This document shows, in pieces, positions 22,621 through 35,395 of a stretch of DNA of 64,000 nt (the first letter of the stretch is position 1; each line of letters begins with the position of its first letter). A program made the translations under genes and the position numbers. Under the pieces are notes generated by a model, which saw only the letters and a list, made by a program, of their open reading frames with translations, did not search any database and was not told where the DNA came from. The stretch spans positions 731,001 to 795,000 of the forward strand of contig NC_081134.1 in assembly GCF_958295425.1 (NCBI RefSeq). Direction: 5' to 3'. The DNA comes from Solea solea (taxonomy: Eukaryota > Chordata > Actinopteri > Pleuronectiformes > Soleidae).

Positions 22621-25199
22621 CCGTGTGTTTAAGTGCTCTGTAGAATAAAAGCAAGCCATCCTATAAAGGAAGACAGTGTGACTGATGCCAGCATGGCCAC
22701 TGGTGACACGTGTCGGGCATCTGCGAGAGAACACGTCCCTGCTGCTACTGAGGACAACCCTGTCGTGGAATTTCAGCTTCTTTCTTCTCAGTGCAGATCT
22801 TACAGAAATATTAACTCCAAAGCTCTTTTTCTATGTCTTATTTCATACATGGAGTCAAATAATCCATCATTGCTGATGACATCTGCAGGAGGAACGTCAC
22901 AAAAATGAATGGACTGCAATGAGAATTTGATGTATTTTGACATTGTATTGTATCATAATCAATGACATTAAACTTTAATGTGTAAGCTGCAGAATGAGAG
23001 GAGAAGACTGCAGACATCCACACTTCATCTCATCAAACCTGTGAAAGCAAAACTATTGATTTTGACAGAGAAAGAGAGAATTTCTGATATTGACCATTCT
23101 GGACCATGAACTCACAGGCGAGTACCAAATTGTTCCATGTCGTTCAGATGTTGTGAAGTACTGTTGTATGAGGTCATGACCGAAGTCCAGCACCAACTCC
23201 CCTTCTTCTCCTGATAAGTTCCTGAATCCCAGATTCCTGCTCCTCGAAGCCTGACGACTGGTTTAAACCCGAATCTAAAACAAAGTTTAACAACAACATC
23301 ATTTATGTAAGTTTACTCTATAATTATTATTAATTATTCACAGTAGATCATTTTCAACATGGAGGACAAACACACGTTTGACCTGGTATATATATATGTA
23401 TATATGTATATATACGCATTAGTCATTGCGATTAATGTCTGAGATTACCGCTATAAAACAATTTAACACTAGTTTGTTTACTTCTGACCTCTGACATTAT
23501 CTGTGAAACAGTCACTTTCCTGCAGTCAGTCAGACACTGCAGCAGAGACACGGGCGGAAGGTTTCATTTTATCCATAAAAGAAAAGTTTTAATAATAATA
23601 TTAATACATTTTATTTCAAGCGCCTTTCAAACATCCAAGGACACAACAAACAAACAACAATAAATAACAGAAACTGAAAATGTTATTATTATTATTGCTA
23701 ATTACAGTATTTTCCTATTCTTTTTTTTGGTCTGCTGTTTTTTTCCATCTGTGTAATTTTTTGGTGAATTGCTGATGAACTCGATTACTTGTAATACTTA
23801 TGTATTATAACATAATGACATCATGAATGTTGTTGGCAGTTTATTTATATACTGTATAGCGTTGTATTTGCTGGGTGACGCACATTATCACATAAAAGAG
23901 TGTCAATGAGTAACAAGAGATCTGAGATCGAAAACAATAAAAGATACGACGATAAATAAAGTATTTAAGAAAAATAGTGTCATCCGTTCACAAGGAGGGG
24001 CCATGTGATCATGTCACATAGACATTCATGACCATGTATTGTATGAATAACATACACTTGCTTATGTCTCCAGGCTCTCATCCTGACTTTGATATTAAAA
24101 CAAAAATATTTTCCACATGCGATTATAAACGCATGGATTTCCAGTGTGACTTCACATGCGTCCTCCTGTGTCTCCATGGGGACAAAGACTCAGAGACAGA
24201 GCTGTCTCTTTTGCCTGTACACTGTACTGAATCAATGTGTTTCAATCCAGGCAATAGTTTCAATATTCCCCCCTGCTCTGTTTCCAATTTGGTGCTCGAT
24301 TGGAGACATCATTCTTCAGTTGTCTTCACAGAGAGTGGCTGTCAGTGGGGACGTTAGTCTATCCACTGGCCAGTGGGCTGTGGAGGCGGCACTGCATTTA
24401 TATTGTGTGAGTGCACACAGTGCACGCGGTGCCTGTGGGTACTGAGGAGTGTTGTCCTCACACTGTACTCACACAATGATTGATTTGTACGTTTCAAACA
24501 GAGGTAGGAATCAATTCAAAAATACAACTGTGCACAGAATGTACGGCGTCTTTCCACACTTCAAAACTACACTGGAGGACTGAATGAATGAATGAATGAA
24601 TGAATTTCTTTATTTTGAACTTGCAAATACATGAAATAAATCAATCAATCACACAAGCAACTCACAGTACTTGGAGAAAGAACGCCCCCCCCCATCACAA
24701 ACACTGATGACTGATGAACATGAACATACAATATACATAAAAGAGACGTAAACTGATATAAAAAGACATAAAAAACAACATACAAGTGACAAAAATGGAA
24801 TGTTACATTCTGTACATGAAGTTTTTACATTAATATAAACATTATCCCAATATACAACCTAAGAAAATATAGTTATCCCTATATTACATCAACATATAAT
24901 GTCATTTATTAAGCACTCCTCTCAACTCTTTTCTGTCCTTCAAATATTTTGTAACCAGACGCATAAATTTGAGGGTGAATGAATTTAAAAAGTTTGAGTT
25001 AAAAAGGAAGTTGGTGTGTTTTACTGTGATTATTGTGGTTACACTGTTACACTGTTACACTGTTACATTTCCCAGTGACTACATTTAAAGCTGCACGCAC
25101 ACACACACACATTCATTGATAATGGCAAATAAGTGTAATATTTGATAGCCTGCAGATTTTAGAAGCTTTAAAATTTGAATTCAAGTGAAACATTTGCAG

Positions 25200-25257
25200 G
25201 GCCACGTGATGGGGTAGTGGCTAGCACTGCAAAATGACCTGGGTTTGGATGCTCTCC

Positions 25258-25323
<66 letters not shown>

Positions 25324-25462
25324 CCTCCCACAGTCCAAACACATTCAGAGGTTAAGTGGACACTAAATTGACTGTAGGTATGAATGTGAGAGTGAATGGT
25401 TGTTTGTCTCCATGGCGACCTGACCAGGATGTGACCCCGCCTTTTGCCCCATGTCAGCTGTC
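25200..25462 (-). repeat. Dispersed repeat family A, copy 2
   Basis: Reverse-orientation copy: on the plus strand gggtagtggctagcactg, then cctcccacagtccaaacac, attgactgtaggtatgaatg and gttgtttgtctccatgg. A (GT)n run at 25260-25321 has expanded inside it. Confidence 0.65.
25260..25321. repeat. (GT)n microsatellite inside family A copy
   Basis: About 30 uninterrupted TG units. Confidence 0.95.
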
Positions 25463-26139
25463 TCCGGGAGTGTTTGTATTGTAAGTATTCTTGTAACTGC
25501 AGCTGACTGTGAGACTGCTGGGCCGGAGAGCAGCCGTCAAACACAAATGTTACCATCATTGTCCTTAAAGTGGCACTCGTAATGTGATAATAACCACATC
25601 ATAGCAATTACTATAATATGATATCATAAACACAAGATGCAAAGCTGTAAGAATGAGAGCAGTTAATGGCAGAGTATTCTCTGATGTTCTCCCTGATGTG
25701 TGATGAAAGCTGATCTTTGCCTCTAATGCTTTTATAATCTGCTAAGACATCACAGTGCACTTAACATAAAATGTCGCCCACAGTCGCTCATGCTGGTTTA
25801 CTAAAGAAAGAGACTGTTTACGCTGAATGACTGGAAGAGCAGAGGTGAAATTGGAAAAGATGAGTGTTGAAGCTGCAGTAGCTGCAGGAGGACTTTGGTT
25901 GAGTCTCATTCACAGACAGTTAACTGCTAACATCGTGGGATGGAGGCTCTCTGTCTTGAACTCCTCCCACCAGATGGTCACAGACAGTCATAATCATAGT
26001 CACAATCCGACATATTGACATTGATATTGTTTTATTGCATTTATTCTTTTCCCCCTTTTTAGGTTGCTCTGCAGACTAGGCAGGATTAATGCGATCTATA
26101 GCCTGGCTCATGGCAGACACCATGTTAATCTCATTTGAG

Positions 26140-26480
26140 ATTGAGTATGATTGTGGAAAGGGTCTGGATGATGTATGCAAAGCGATGGAACATGAGTCGA
26201 CAAACAGGCTTGCTGTAGTTTTGCCGTCTACTGACCTTTGACCCATGGAGCAAGTCTTTTAAAATAGAAGCAACAGCTGAATTGAAAGACAGCTGTTGGC
26301 TGCCATTTTGGATGTACACACAAGCTGCTGGACAACGCTTCTCTGTCGTCATCACCTTAATCCCGCCTCTAGCATTTCAGAGGTTTGTGATTGGTTCCAG
26401 ATGTGTCTGCAGAACAAAATCAAATCACTTTCAAGATATGATTTTTCCATTAAAGGGAAATGTACGTGTATGTAAGAACC
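26140..26480 (+). repeat. Dispersed repeat family B, copy 1
   Basis: Collinear with 56370-56690: both have a gatga(t/c)gtatgca block, a caaacaggcttgctgtagtt / caaacgtgcttgttgtagtt block, a gaagcaaca block, gcttctctgtcgtc and gtttgtgattggttcc. Spacing is preserved. Probably a non-autonomous DNA transposon. Confidence 0.7.
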
Positions 26481-26886
26481 TATAAAGCACTCACTCACTC
26501 TGAACTGTCCTGATTGGTCAGTTGGTCAGATTCATTCAGGTACATCGTCATGGCTGCTAATAGTCTGTCTAATGCAGGTGATATGAACAAACCAACAGAA
26601 ACAAAAGAAAAGAAAACATTATAGTGTGTGATACTTTTACCCAGGGCGACGTCTCCCAGCGCTCAGCTGAGTGTTCAGCTGAGAAAGCTCAGCGCTGTTT
26701 TCCCTCGTACAGTATTTGGTGATGTATCACATGTGCATCAGTGTGTGAACGTGTGTGTCTGAGCGAACGCCGCTCTATTTCATATTCCTCTTGTCTCCTT
26801 TTTTTATGAGGTTGTTTACCAGCAGAGCTGAATAGCTGGCAGTCTGCGGCAGCACTGAATGAAAAGTGAGGGCAGGTGAGTCCGGC

Positions 26887-26922
26887 GGGGGGAGGGGGAT
26901 GGGGGGAGGCGGAGAGGGAGGG
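26887..26922 (+). other. Potential G-quadruplex-forming tract
   Basis: Guanine runs of 6, 5, 6, 3 and 3 separated by one to nine bases, on the plus strand. Confidence 0.6.
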
Positions 26923-28321
26923 CGTGTGCGGGCTGTTCGAGTTGAGGGCCATTTTTCAAAATTTGATCCAATTTCCGTAATTCTGGAGGCCTCCTGTTTC
27001 CAGAGGTCCCTCCACTCTGTTCTCCAGCGTGTGACAGGCAGAGCGACCCGGACGCTCAGGCTTACAGAGTAATATAATCCCCCGTGTCCCGCTCCCCCTC
27101 CCCACTGCTACTCACACACGCCGATGTGGGGCCCATTCACAGGATATTGGCACAGCTGCAGCACCCAGGGTGTCTTATGATTATGAAGATGAGGGGAAAC
27201 AGAAGCCGAGGCCCCCCATCACCCCTTCTCTCTCTCTCTTCTAGAGCTGCTGGTAAATCTCCACATATAACACTTGTTTCTTCATTTTCTTCTTCTGCTT
27301 TTTAAATTCTGTTTATGTCCGTGTGGTTTTCCGTAGCTTTCATCACCACGACATGTTTCCCCTGCAGACTTCATTTCTGTTCCCTTAAGTGCAGACCTCC
27401 ACCTCTCCAGGTTCTCCGTCTGCACATTACAATATCATCTTCAAACAACAGTGCACAGAGACTCTGGCCTGACCTCATCTGTCAAACTGTCCATCACCGT
27501 TGCAAACAAAAAGAGGTTCAGAGCTGATCAATGATGTAATCTCACCTTCACCTTGAACCCATCTGTCAGTCCAACTGCACATCTCACCACTGTCTCACTG
27601 TCCTCACACATGTCCTGCACCACCCTCACACACTTCTCTGCCACTCCTAACTTCCATATTCAGCACCACGTTCTTCTCTTGGCACCCCATCATGAGCTTC
27701 CTCTAGATCCACAAAGACCCGGTGTACTTCCTTCTGGTCTCCTTTCTGGTCTCTATACTCACTCTTTCATTCAAAGCAAACGTCGGATGTACAGTATGCA
27801 TGAGATAAAACACTTCATAAATAAATATTCCTGTGCATTTTATTAATTTATAAAAAATGAAGAAAGGGTGGGTTTGACCCGTGGGCTGCCAGTTGAATAG
27901 ACTCGTGGGAGACTGTTACCGGCCCAAATCCCTACAACCACTCATCACCAGAGCTGGAATCATAGTGGAGTCACTGGATGTGCTTTCATACAACTGAAAA
28001 TAATAATAACAGAACATTAATATCTGAAGATCCTGTTGTCTGCACCAGTGATTCATTATTCATTTAAAGAGTGAATCCTCTCTTTAAAATAAGAACAAAC
28101 CCGTAACCCAAACAAAGTCTAATGGCACTTTCATTTTTTTCAGGGAACTCCTCGAAGCACCCTCACCCACCCTGACATGGGATTCCATGATGGCTGCCAC
28201 CATAAACACTACTTTTACAGTAAATAACATGTTGCTACGCCGTTTGTGTGCACACAAAACCATGTAGAGCGTTGCTATTGATTGGTATTAGTAAGAGTGA
28301 CAATCAATGGCGAGCCCGAGA

Positions 28322-28437
28322 TACGTTTGCATCCTTTTTTTTCTAGACTTCTCAACTGGAAAGCGATGAACTTTGGGATAAAGTTCCTCCTTCTTCTGAA
28401 TTCCGAGTTCCAATGTAAGTGGAACGCAGCATAAATG
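28322..28437 (-). repeat. Dispersed repeat family D, copy 1
   Basis: The reverse complement reads tatgctgcgttccactt, then ggaactcggaattcagaag and ccagttgagaagtctaga, collinear with 30255-30380. It resembles a widespread fish short DNA transposon. Confidence 0.6.
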
Positions 28438-29943
28438 ACTCAAAAGTGAGAGAGCACGCCCATTTCCTTGAATACAGTACGCTACTACAACCCCATTCTT
28501 CGAAATATGGTTTAAAAAAACAACATGGTCCTAAACTCAAGGCATCAGAACAGAAGTTTGTAAACCAGTGAGTGACAGCAAAGTGGATTCACACTTCCTG
28601 TTCCAGTTTGATGATCCATGTTTAACTTTCTCTTCTGACAGTCAACCCTGTGTTTTTTTGATGTTTTTGTCAGTGGACTGTTCCATTTCAACAAATGAGA
28701 GAGAGAGAGAGCTGCATTTTTTCCACACTGTCAAATGTCAGTCTGACTGTGCTGCTAACATGATTGCAAAATAATAACCATTTCCCTGTGATGTTCACGC
28801 TGTTTGCAGCAACATTAATCGGTTGCAACTGTCTGTTATGACCTCTGACCATCAGTGATCTGAGGCTCGCTGTGCTCACTGAAAGCAGAGCCTGATGAGG
28901 ACGAGTAGCAGCAGCTGTCATGACCCGGCTCAAGGCCATGACAAATAAAGGAGGGAAACGCAGCTTTTGGAGCAAGTTAAAGTGTGATTTATGTCTATAT
29001 CAAACAGAAATGAAATCAGGAACATGGAATGAGATGAAAATACGTGGTGTGTCATCTGCAATATCAGTGGTGAATGTGTGAATGTGTGTCTGGAGCCACT
29101 GAGCAGTGATGGAGGATGAACGGGGCCACTGACCTCCACCGTGTTCACAATCACAACAGGTTCTGCAATGAAACAGCCATTACTCTCTTTATTTCATAAC
29201 ACCGACACTGTGTGTTCATGTTTAAGAAGAAGTAACATTACATAAATCCTTCAGTGCAACTTCAAGTACAACCGACGTGAGTAAATAACCTCTCTGATGG
29301 GGACATTCAACCCCGTCTCCAGCAAACCACGGACATGTGTCAGGGGTGGAGAAAAAACTCGATTCTTAGATGCATCACTCATCTCTCATGAGTTTGTGAT
29401 GTCGGAAAAATGCAGAAAAATCAATAATCTAAAATACAAACAGCTGATTGCTGCAGCGAGTGTCTCAATTTCATTACAACAGCACAGCTCTGTAGCCACA
29501 AACATGTCTTTATCTGCACTCTCTCTCTCTCTATAGATTTACACACTTTAACAGAAGAAAACATTATCTTTCATTGATACAAATGGAACAACATATTAAC
29601 TCTTATGATATCGGAGTGCACCTGCGTATGAACATGGATGAGAGTTTTCTTTGCAGTCAAAGAAAACTTCTGATGCATCGATAATTGTTTTATAATCAAA
29701 TCACCTAGAGATTTCCACTGCTAATGTGCTCATCATCATGATAGTGCTTCATCACATGTGGCATATTTGGCTGAACTGAGGAAATTGGGGTGATGACAAC
29801 CATTTCCTGTTTCCCACTGTTTAGGGAAAGATGATAGTTTTTCATCTTAGCGTTAAAATCTTCTCACAAACACGAGCCGAAGCTAACAGTTCTTCTTGAG
29901 ATGGAGTCAGGAAAGGCTGTCGTCACCTCTGTACACAATGGAT

Positions 29944-29977
29944 TAGACCTACAACCAAATAATTGGTTGTAGGTCTA
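29944..29977. repeat. Inverted repeat, 15-bp arms, 4-nt loop
   Basis: tagacctacaaccaa and ttggttgtaggtcta are exact reverse complements separated by ataa. It sits just before a family B fragment and may be a transposon terminus pair or a strong hairpin. Confidence 0.85.
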
Positions 29978-29979
29978 TG

Positions 29980-30085
29980 GAGCTCTCCCAGACTTTTGCC
30001 TCCATGGAGCAAGTTGCTTAAAATGGAAGCAACAGCTGAATCAACAGCTGCTCTTCAGTGTTGGATGTATACAAAAGTCATCACT
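29980..30085 (+). repeat. Dispersed repeat family B, partial copy 2
   Basis: Shares ccatggagcaagt, aaaatggaagcaacagctga and ttggatgtata with copy 1, and is cut at both ends. Confidence 0.6.
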
Positions 30086-30254
30086 TCTGTCATCATTGTG
30101 TTAAGGTTCCCTGTTGTTTAGGAGACTCTGTCGTTGGGTCACAACAGCGTCTTTGCCAGTCGTGTCTGCAGTTCCTGTGTTTCATTTCACTGGCTGTTAT
30201 AATCCTGTGGAGCATATCATCCTATACTGTACATACGGTACATATAAGTACAAC

Positions 30255-30380
30255 GTCTGGTGTTATGCTACGTTCCATTGACATCAGAACTCGTAAATCA
30301 GAAGTAGGACGGACGTCACCCCCCGAGTTCTCTGCGTTCCAGCTGACAAGTCAGAAACGCAAATGTTTCACAAGCTCGCC
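30255..30380 (+). repeat. Dispersed repeat family D, copy 2
   Basis: ttatgctacgttccattg, then agaactcgtaaatcagaag and ccagctgacaagtcagaaac, collinear with the minus-strand copy at 28322-28437. It ends where the 10-bp minisatellite begins. Confidence 0.6.
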
Positions 30381-30712
30381 ATTATTAGACATTATTAGCC
30401 ATTATTAGTCCTTATTAACCATTATTAATCATTATTAGTCATTATTAACCATTATTAACCATTATTAGCCATTATTAGTCATTATTAACCATTATTAACC
30501 ATTATTAGCCACTATTAGTCATTATTAACCATTATTAGCCATTATTATTAATTATTAACCATTATTATTAATTATTAACCATTATTAGCCATTATTAGTC
30601 ATTATTAACCATTAGTAGCCATTATTAACCATTATTAGTCGTTATTAACCATTATTAGCCATTATTAGTCATTATTAGCCATTATTTGTCATTATTAGCC
30701 ATTATTAGTAAT
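30380..30712. repeat. Minisatellite with 10-bp period (attattaacc / attattagcc / attattagtc)
   Basis: About 33 nearly exact units of cattattaNN type. Positions 8-10 of each unit vary among acc, gcc and gtc. The phase is kept for over 300 bp. Confidence 0.95.
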
Positions 30713-32376
30713 ACCAGCTGATAACAATGCTCTACATAGTAGCAGTATGTCACGGTACTGTTGCAGGGAAACCTGATCACCAGATTATTATTTTTTTAAT
30801 TCTGAGCATGCACGTGCATCAGTGCAGTTTTACCTTCTCTATTCTATATTCTATATTCTGCATTTGACGCTGATAAAAATGAAGACATGGCTGAACAGCG
30901 AGATATCCAATATGCCTCCATAATTCAGTTTAATAAGGCTAAAGTCTCCTGACTGAATGCTCTGAGATGCTAAGCACACAGTCCAACACTGTAATCACAC
31001 ACATACAAACATGCAAAATGAATAACCATTAGGCTTATTTGCATACGCTTGCAACAGTGATGCAACCCCATGTCAATTGAGAAATCGTCAGTGCAGCTGC
31101 AAACTGGAGGTTTGGATTCCTCGGTGTACGCCGTGCGTTGTGTTAATGAGAGGTGAAGGCTCAAATTGAATAATGCCAACAATAATTCTTATGGCATTTG
31201 ACAGAGAGTGAGGGAAGAGGAGGAGGACGAGGAGGAGGAGGTGCAAAAACACTCATGCATAAACATTTCCCTCAGTGCAGGAAATCATCGTGAGCACCCT
31301 CAGTACAATGGCTTCTATTTAAGTGCTGTATATTCTAATAGAGAACACATTGTAAGGATGATAGCTCCACATGCAGCTTAAGTGCTATTTGAGTAGTGCT
31401 CTTTGCTTTTGTTTTTTTTTCCCCATCAACGGAAATTAAGGATATCAGGGCAATCAGTTCAAAAGCAAGTGAGCCTGCAACATATAAACTTTCTAAAGTG
31501 CAATTTGCATTTTTTTGTAATTCAGTGTTGTTATGAATGCTTCATCTGAATTCAAAGGGAAGAACATCTAAACCCCAGCACAACAATGAAGCACCCTCGT
31601 GGTTTGTGTTCCTCTTAAACGCTCTTAGCAAAACAAACCTTTTCTTGTACTTCAAACATTCCTCCTTCCATTAACAGGCTAACCCTCAACACCTGCAGCT
31701 ATTATACCATTCTACACTAAACACCACCTTCAAACTGGTTGGTGTGACACCAAGGGCTGCACCTGTGACCCTGAGCCTTTCATACGCTGGGTCTGATGCC
31801 TCTCTTATGGTCTGTATGCAATAGTACATTTGTGTTTCCATCATGGTTCGGTTCTGTTTGGTGCCGTGTGGTATGGTTTGGAATGGTAAAGCCGTGGGTC
31901 AGGCTTGTGTTTCAACTGAGAACAGTAACTTTGTGCCAAAGAATGGAACCATTGGGGCTGTTTATTTTGGTGCCTTACTGTACCCAACTGAACCGTTCCT
32001 ATGAGTCACCTAGAATGCTGTCCTGAACACTCTTCTTAAACGGATCAATAGTCACACATAGAACAATCCATTTCCACACCGATAACCTGTTGTTTCAGTG
32101 TAACTGAATCACTAGAATCAGTTAATTGAGAATATTTCCTCTGTTAAATATTGAGATTTTAGACATTTCCCTGGTAGTTGTTGGAGATTATACAATTTCA
32201 TTACATTCTAAAAATATTGATAAAACATATCCAGTGGTCAAAACCCCCATTTATTCCCAGGTTTAATCAGATTTCTCACCTGTGGGAACGTGTAAATGGC
32301 TTTCACTCGCAGGTCAAATCACTCTACAGGGGTTTTATCGGCTTCTGCTTTGCATGTGACATCACAGCTCGTGTGA

Positions 32377-32402
32377 GGGTGAGGGTGAGGGTGAGGCAGG
32401 GG
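32377..32402 (+). repeat. Short gtgagg array, G-quadruplex-capable
   Basis: Four tandem hexamers followed by caggggt supply four runs of at least three guanines with loops of 3, 3 and 7 bases. Confidence 0.65.
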
Positions 32403-34374
32403 TGACAATAAGACACTGGTTTAAAAATCCTGTGAAAGAGTTACACAAGATTAAAAGATTGTAAAATTGAATAGATAGATATTGTGTTGATGTCTTTTGT
32501 TGTGTGTCTGGAAATGCTTTGCCTACTATCTTGTTGGCCACAACTGTGGTTTTTCTAATTGTCTATTATTACGTCAAAGCCTTGAGAGCATGGAGCTGAC
32601 ACCGTTGTTATGCTTCATAAATCTTCTGGTGATTTTCCTCAGTGATGAATGGATTATTTACAAGGCACAGTTTAGTCCTCTCATCGTCCTGTGACATTTC
32701 ACTTATTCATAATTTATGTGCAGAAAACATTGTTCCCTCGATTAGCAGTGTAAGGGCTAACCACAATTTATGGCCATAAAAGGGCAAGTAAGCAGGCAGG
32801 GTATAGATAAATGACAATATGCAGGGACAGCAATTAGGTTCTTATATAATGCACAAAATACACATGCACATGGATCTTTTTTAATGAATTGCTATGATAT
32901 GATGTATGATGTTAGTTTGAATGAAAAGCAGCTGATACATGAGTAATATTAACTATTAGTAAGCGTATTATACTGAAGACTTAAGAACTGAAGCCATGTT
33001 TTCAATGGCAGCTCCTGAGCTGTGACAGAAGACTCATTTCTTCTCGCTTGAGCAGATACTTTGGTTTTATTGTGCATATGTTGCTTAAGTCGCTTCTTTT
33101 ATTTATAATTTCATTAGACACAAGCCCAGATACAGTTGAGGGTTGCGTCAGGAGGAACATCTCGGAAAAAAATCTCTGCCAAATCATCTGGCAACTCCTC
33201 GAGAGGGAGAAGCTGAAAGGTTTGTTATTTATACTTTGATCAACCAAACGATAGAAATAAGAAACGTTAACTCTGCTTGACACAAAGGACAAAAATGTAC
33301 CATCTTAATTTGAGATAATGGAAGTGATAATGCACTGAATGCAGCTGTTTGTCATTGATACCACATGATAAATGTCACATGATTATCTCTTAATTATCCT
33401 AAATGAATAACACTGTCAGTATTTGTTTTACATTCACACTCACACACACATTCACATTCACATTCACAACAAGACATTCCATTAGAATTAGATTTTATTC
33501 ACGTCTAAAAGTCACTAGAAAGTAAAAGTATCTTTGTCCACCTGCAGACTGACTGACACGAGTGGTATTAAAATGCCAACAGTATTCACAGACAGTCGGC
33601 GCCATTACTGTGCAACGTCCTCCCCACGACAGAAACAGTCGGGGTTTTTTTTACATTTCAGGAGGGCAATAAATCATGTCTCCATCTCTTCTTCTCACGC
33701 CGCAGACACTTTAATCATCCTGTATTCTTGTGTGTTTAGCCATAATAATTTGGCTCTATCATGCAAGGACAGTCCTGCCTGTGATTTATGTGTGTGAGTG
33801 CGAGGGAGCGGAAGGAAGGAAGCCAAGCCCGGAATACAGCCGCGCCGCTGCTATTCTGTTTGCACTGTGTGTTTCACTTCTTTCCAATCTTTCATCCCAG
33901 TGTCTATGTGAGACGGATCTGTTCATTTCCCCCTCCATCTCTGACAAGCAGCCATCCATATGTTGCTTTTTATTAAGGCAAAGGAGGAGCTGCAGATGTT
34001 GTTGTTCTGTTCTTTTTTTGCTTTTATTAAATAGGGCAGAGAAACTTTTTTCAGTCCAGGAAAGTGAAAGCTCCTCGTCCCGACAATTAAGACAGACTTT
34101 TTAAGTGTGGTTCTATCAGATAGTGATTATTGCTGATGGAGCTGTGCAAGCCCCCTGCCTTAGGATCCAGCATGAAACAGTCATGCTTGCACTCATTAAA
34201 ACCGAGGCTGCCAGCAGGGACACGACACCTCCTTAGGTCCATGATCTCACTGTAAGACAGACCTTTCCAACTGGACACTGATGTTTAGAACCCACTCACT
34301 CACTGGGACACAGGAGCTGTTCGTCTACTGCTGCCTCAATTTTGTTCATTTTTGTTCCTGAGGTAAATCCAAAC

Positions 34375-34480
34375 AAAGATTTTACACATTGAAGTGTCAA
34401 AATAACACGTCTGAACTTACTGATGGAGGCAGGAGTGGATCGACAACTCCTGTGTGCTGTGAATTTGGTGAAGGGAGAAA
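34375..34480 (+). repeat. Dispersed repeat family C, copy 3
   Basis: Carries caaaataacacgtctgaact, gatggaggcaggagtggatc and tgtgtgctgtga, collinear with copy 1. Confidence 0.6.
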
Positions 34481-35358
34481 GTTTAGAAAACAACAAAGAA
34501 CTGAAAACTTTCCAGTCACAATCTGATACTGAGCAAAAAATGTTCTTAAAATATCACAAACTTAAGCAGGTACAAATGTATAAGATGATGCTTTTTTTTT
34601 CTTTAATTAAAATGTTAATTGACAAAAGTAAAGAAATCCTAATAACTAAAGTAACTAGGAAGTAAAAAATAAACTAAATAATAATCAACTAAATGCATGA
34701 CTGAACAAATAGAAGCTGCTGGACAAAGATTGAATTTAAACAACAGCACTAAACAATGTACACAATTCAATTTACTCCAAAGTACAATATCAAAAGGAGG
34801 TATCTATCCAAATAAAATAAAAATATGAACTTAAACACCTTATCAAACATGGCCCCACGACCTCAGGTCTTTTTCCACCTCAGTAAACGAGTAACAGAAA
34901 GTGAATCCATGTCTCTGTCTGAGGGGAAAACCTGGGATAACATGCGTGTGACACTCAACACACTTTCTCTCCAAAGAAAGCACAAGTCAGAGTGTAGCAG
35001 CTTTTATTAACTGTGGAGACGAGCAATGCCAAGAATAAACACAACAACTTCTAAATAAACCTTCATTGAAGAAAACACAACATAAACAACAAAGCAGCGA
35101 AGTTAAAAACAGAGAAAATCAAAGTGTTCCCTCTGCTACTCTGCCACCTTTAACATTGACATTTTACACCAACACTACAATATGCACGGCTTTGAATACA
35201 CAACGTATCACAAAACAGTAACTAACAAACTCTGGCAAGAGCTTCTGACAAATAAACAGACGCACTACAATACACACAGATTCTGCTTTTGGTTTGGGGA
35301 AAGTGAGCAGGTAAAGGAGGGTTTATAGTCCAGGCTCTCACCACTTCATCCACTCATG

Positions 35359-35359
<1 letters not shown>

Positions 35360-35393
<34 letters not shown>
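35360..35393. repeat. (AC)n microsatellite
   Basis: About 17 AC units. Confidence 0.95.

Positions 35394-35395
<2 letters not shown>

Larger units (their letters stand above)
21906..26139. other. Upstream flank, repeats and low-complexity sequence
   Basis: Contains (GT)n microsatellites, family A copy 2, a possible repeat around 23585-23665 (gcgcctttcaaacatccaag) and another near 24590-25020 beginning with an atga array and tttattttgaacttgcaaat. No gene was recognised. Confidence 0.65.
26490..29943. other. Upstream flank, no gene recognised
   Basis: Includes a G-rich tract (26887-26922), the family D copy at 28322-28437 and otherwise unremarkable non-coding DNA. A short segment near 27860-27900 (cgtgggctgccagttgaata) resembles a dispersed element. 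Confidence 0.65.

Noticed and set aside
30380..30712. Regular array considered as a CRISPR-like structure
   Set aside because: 10-bp period with no unique spacers, in a vertebrate genome; it is a minisatellite.
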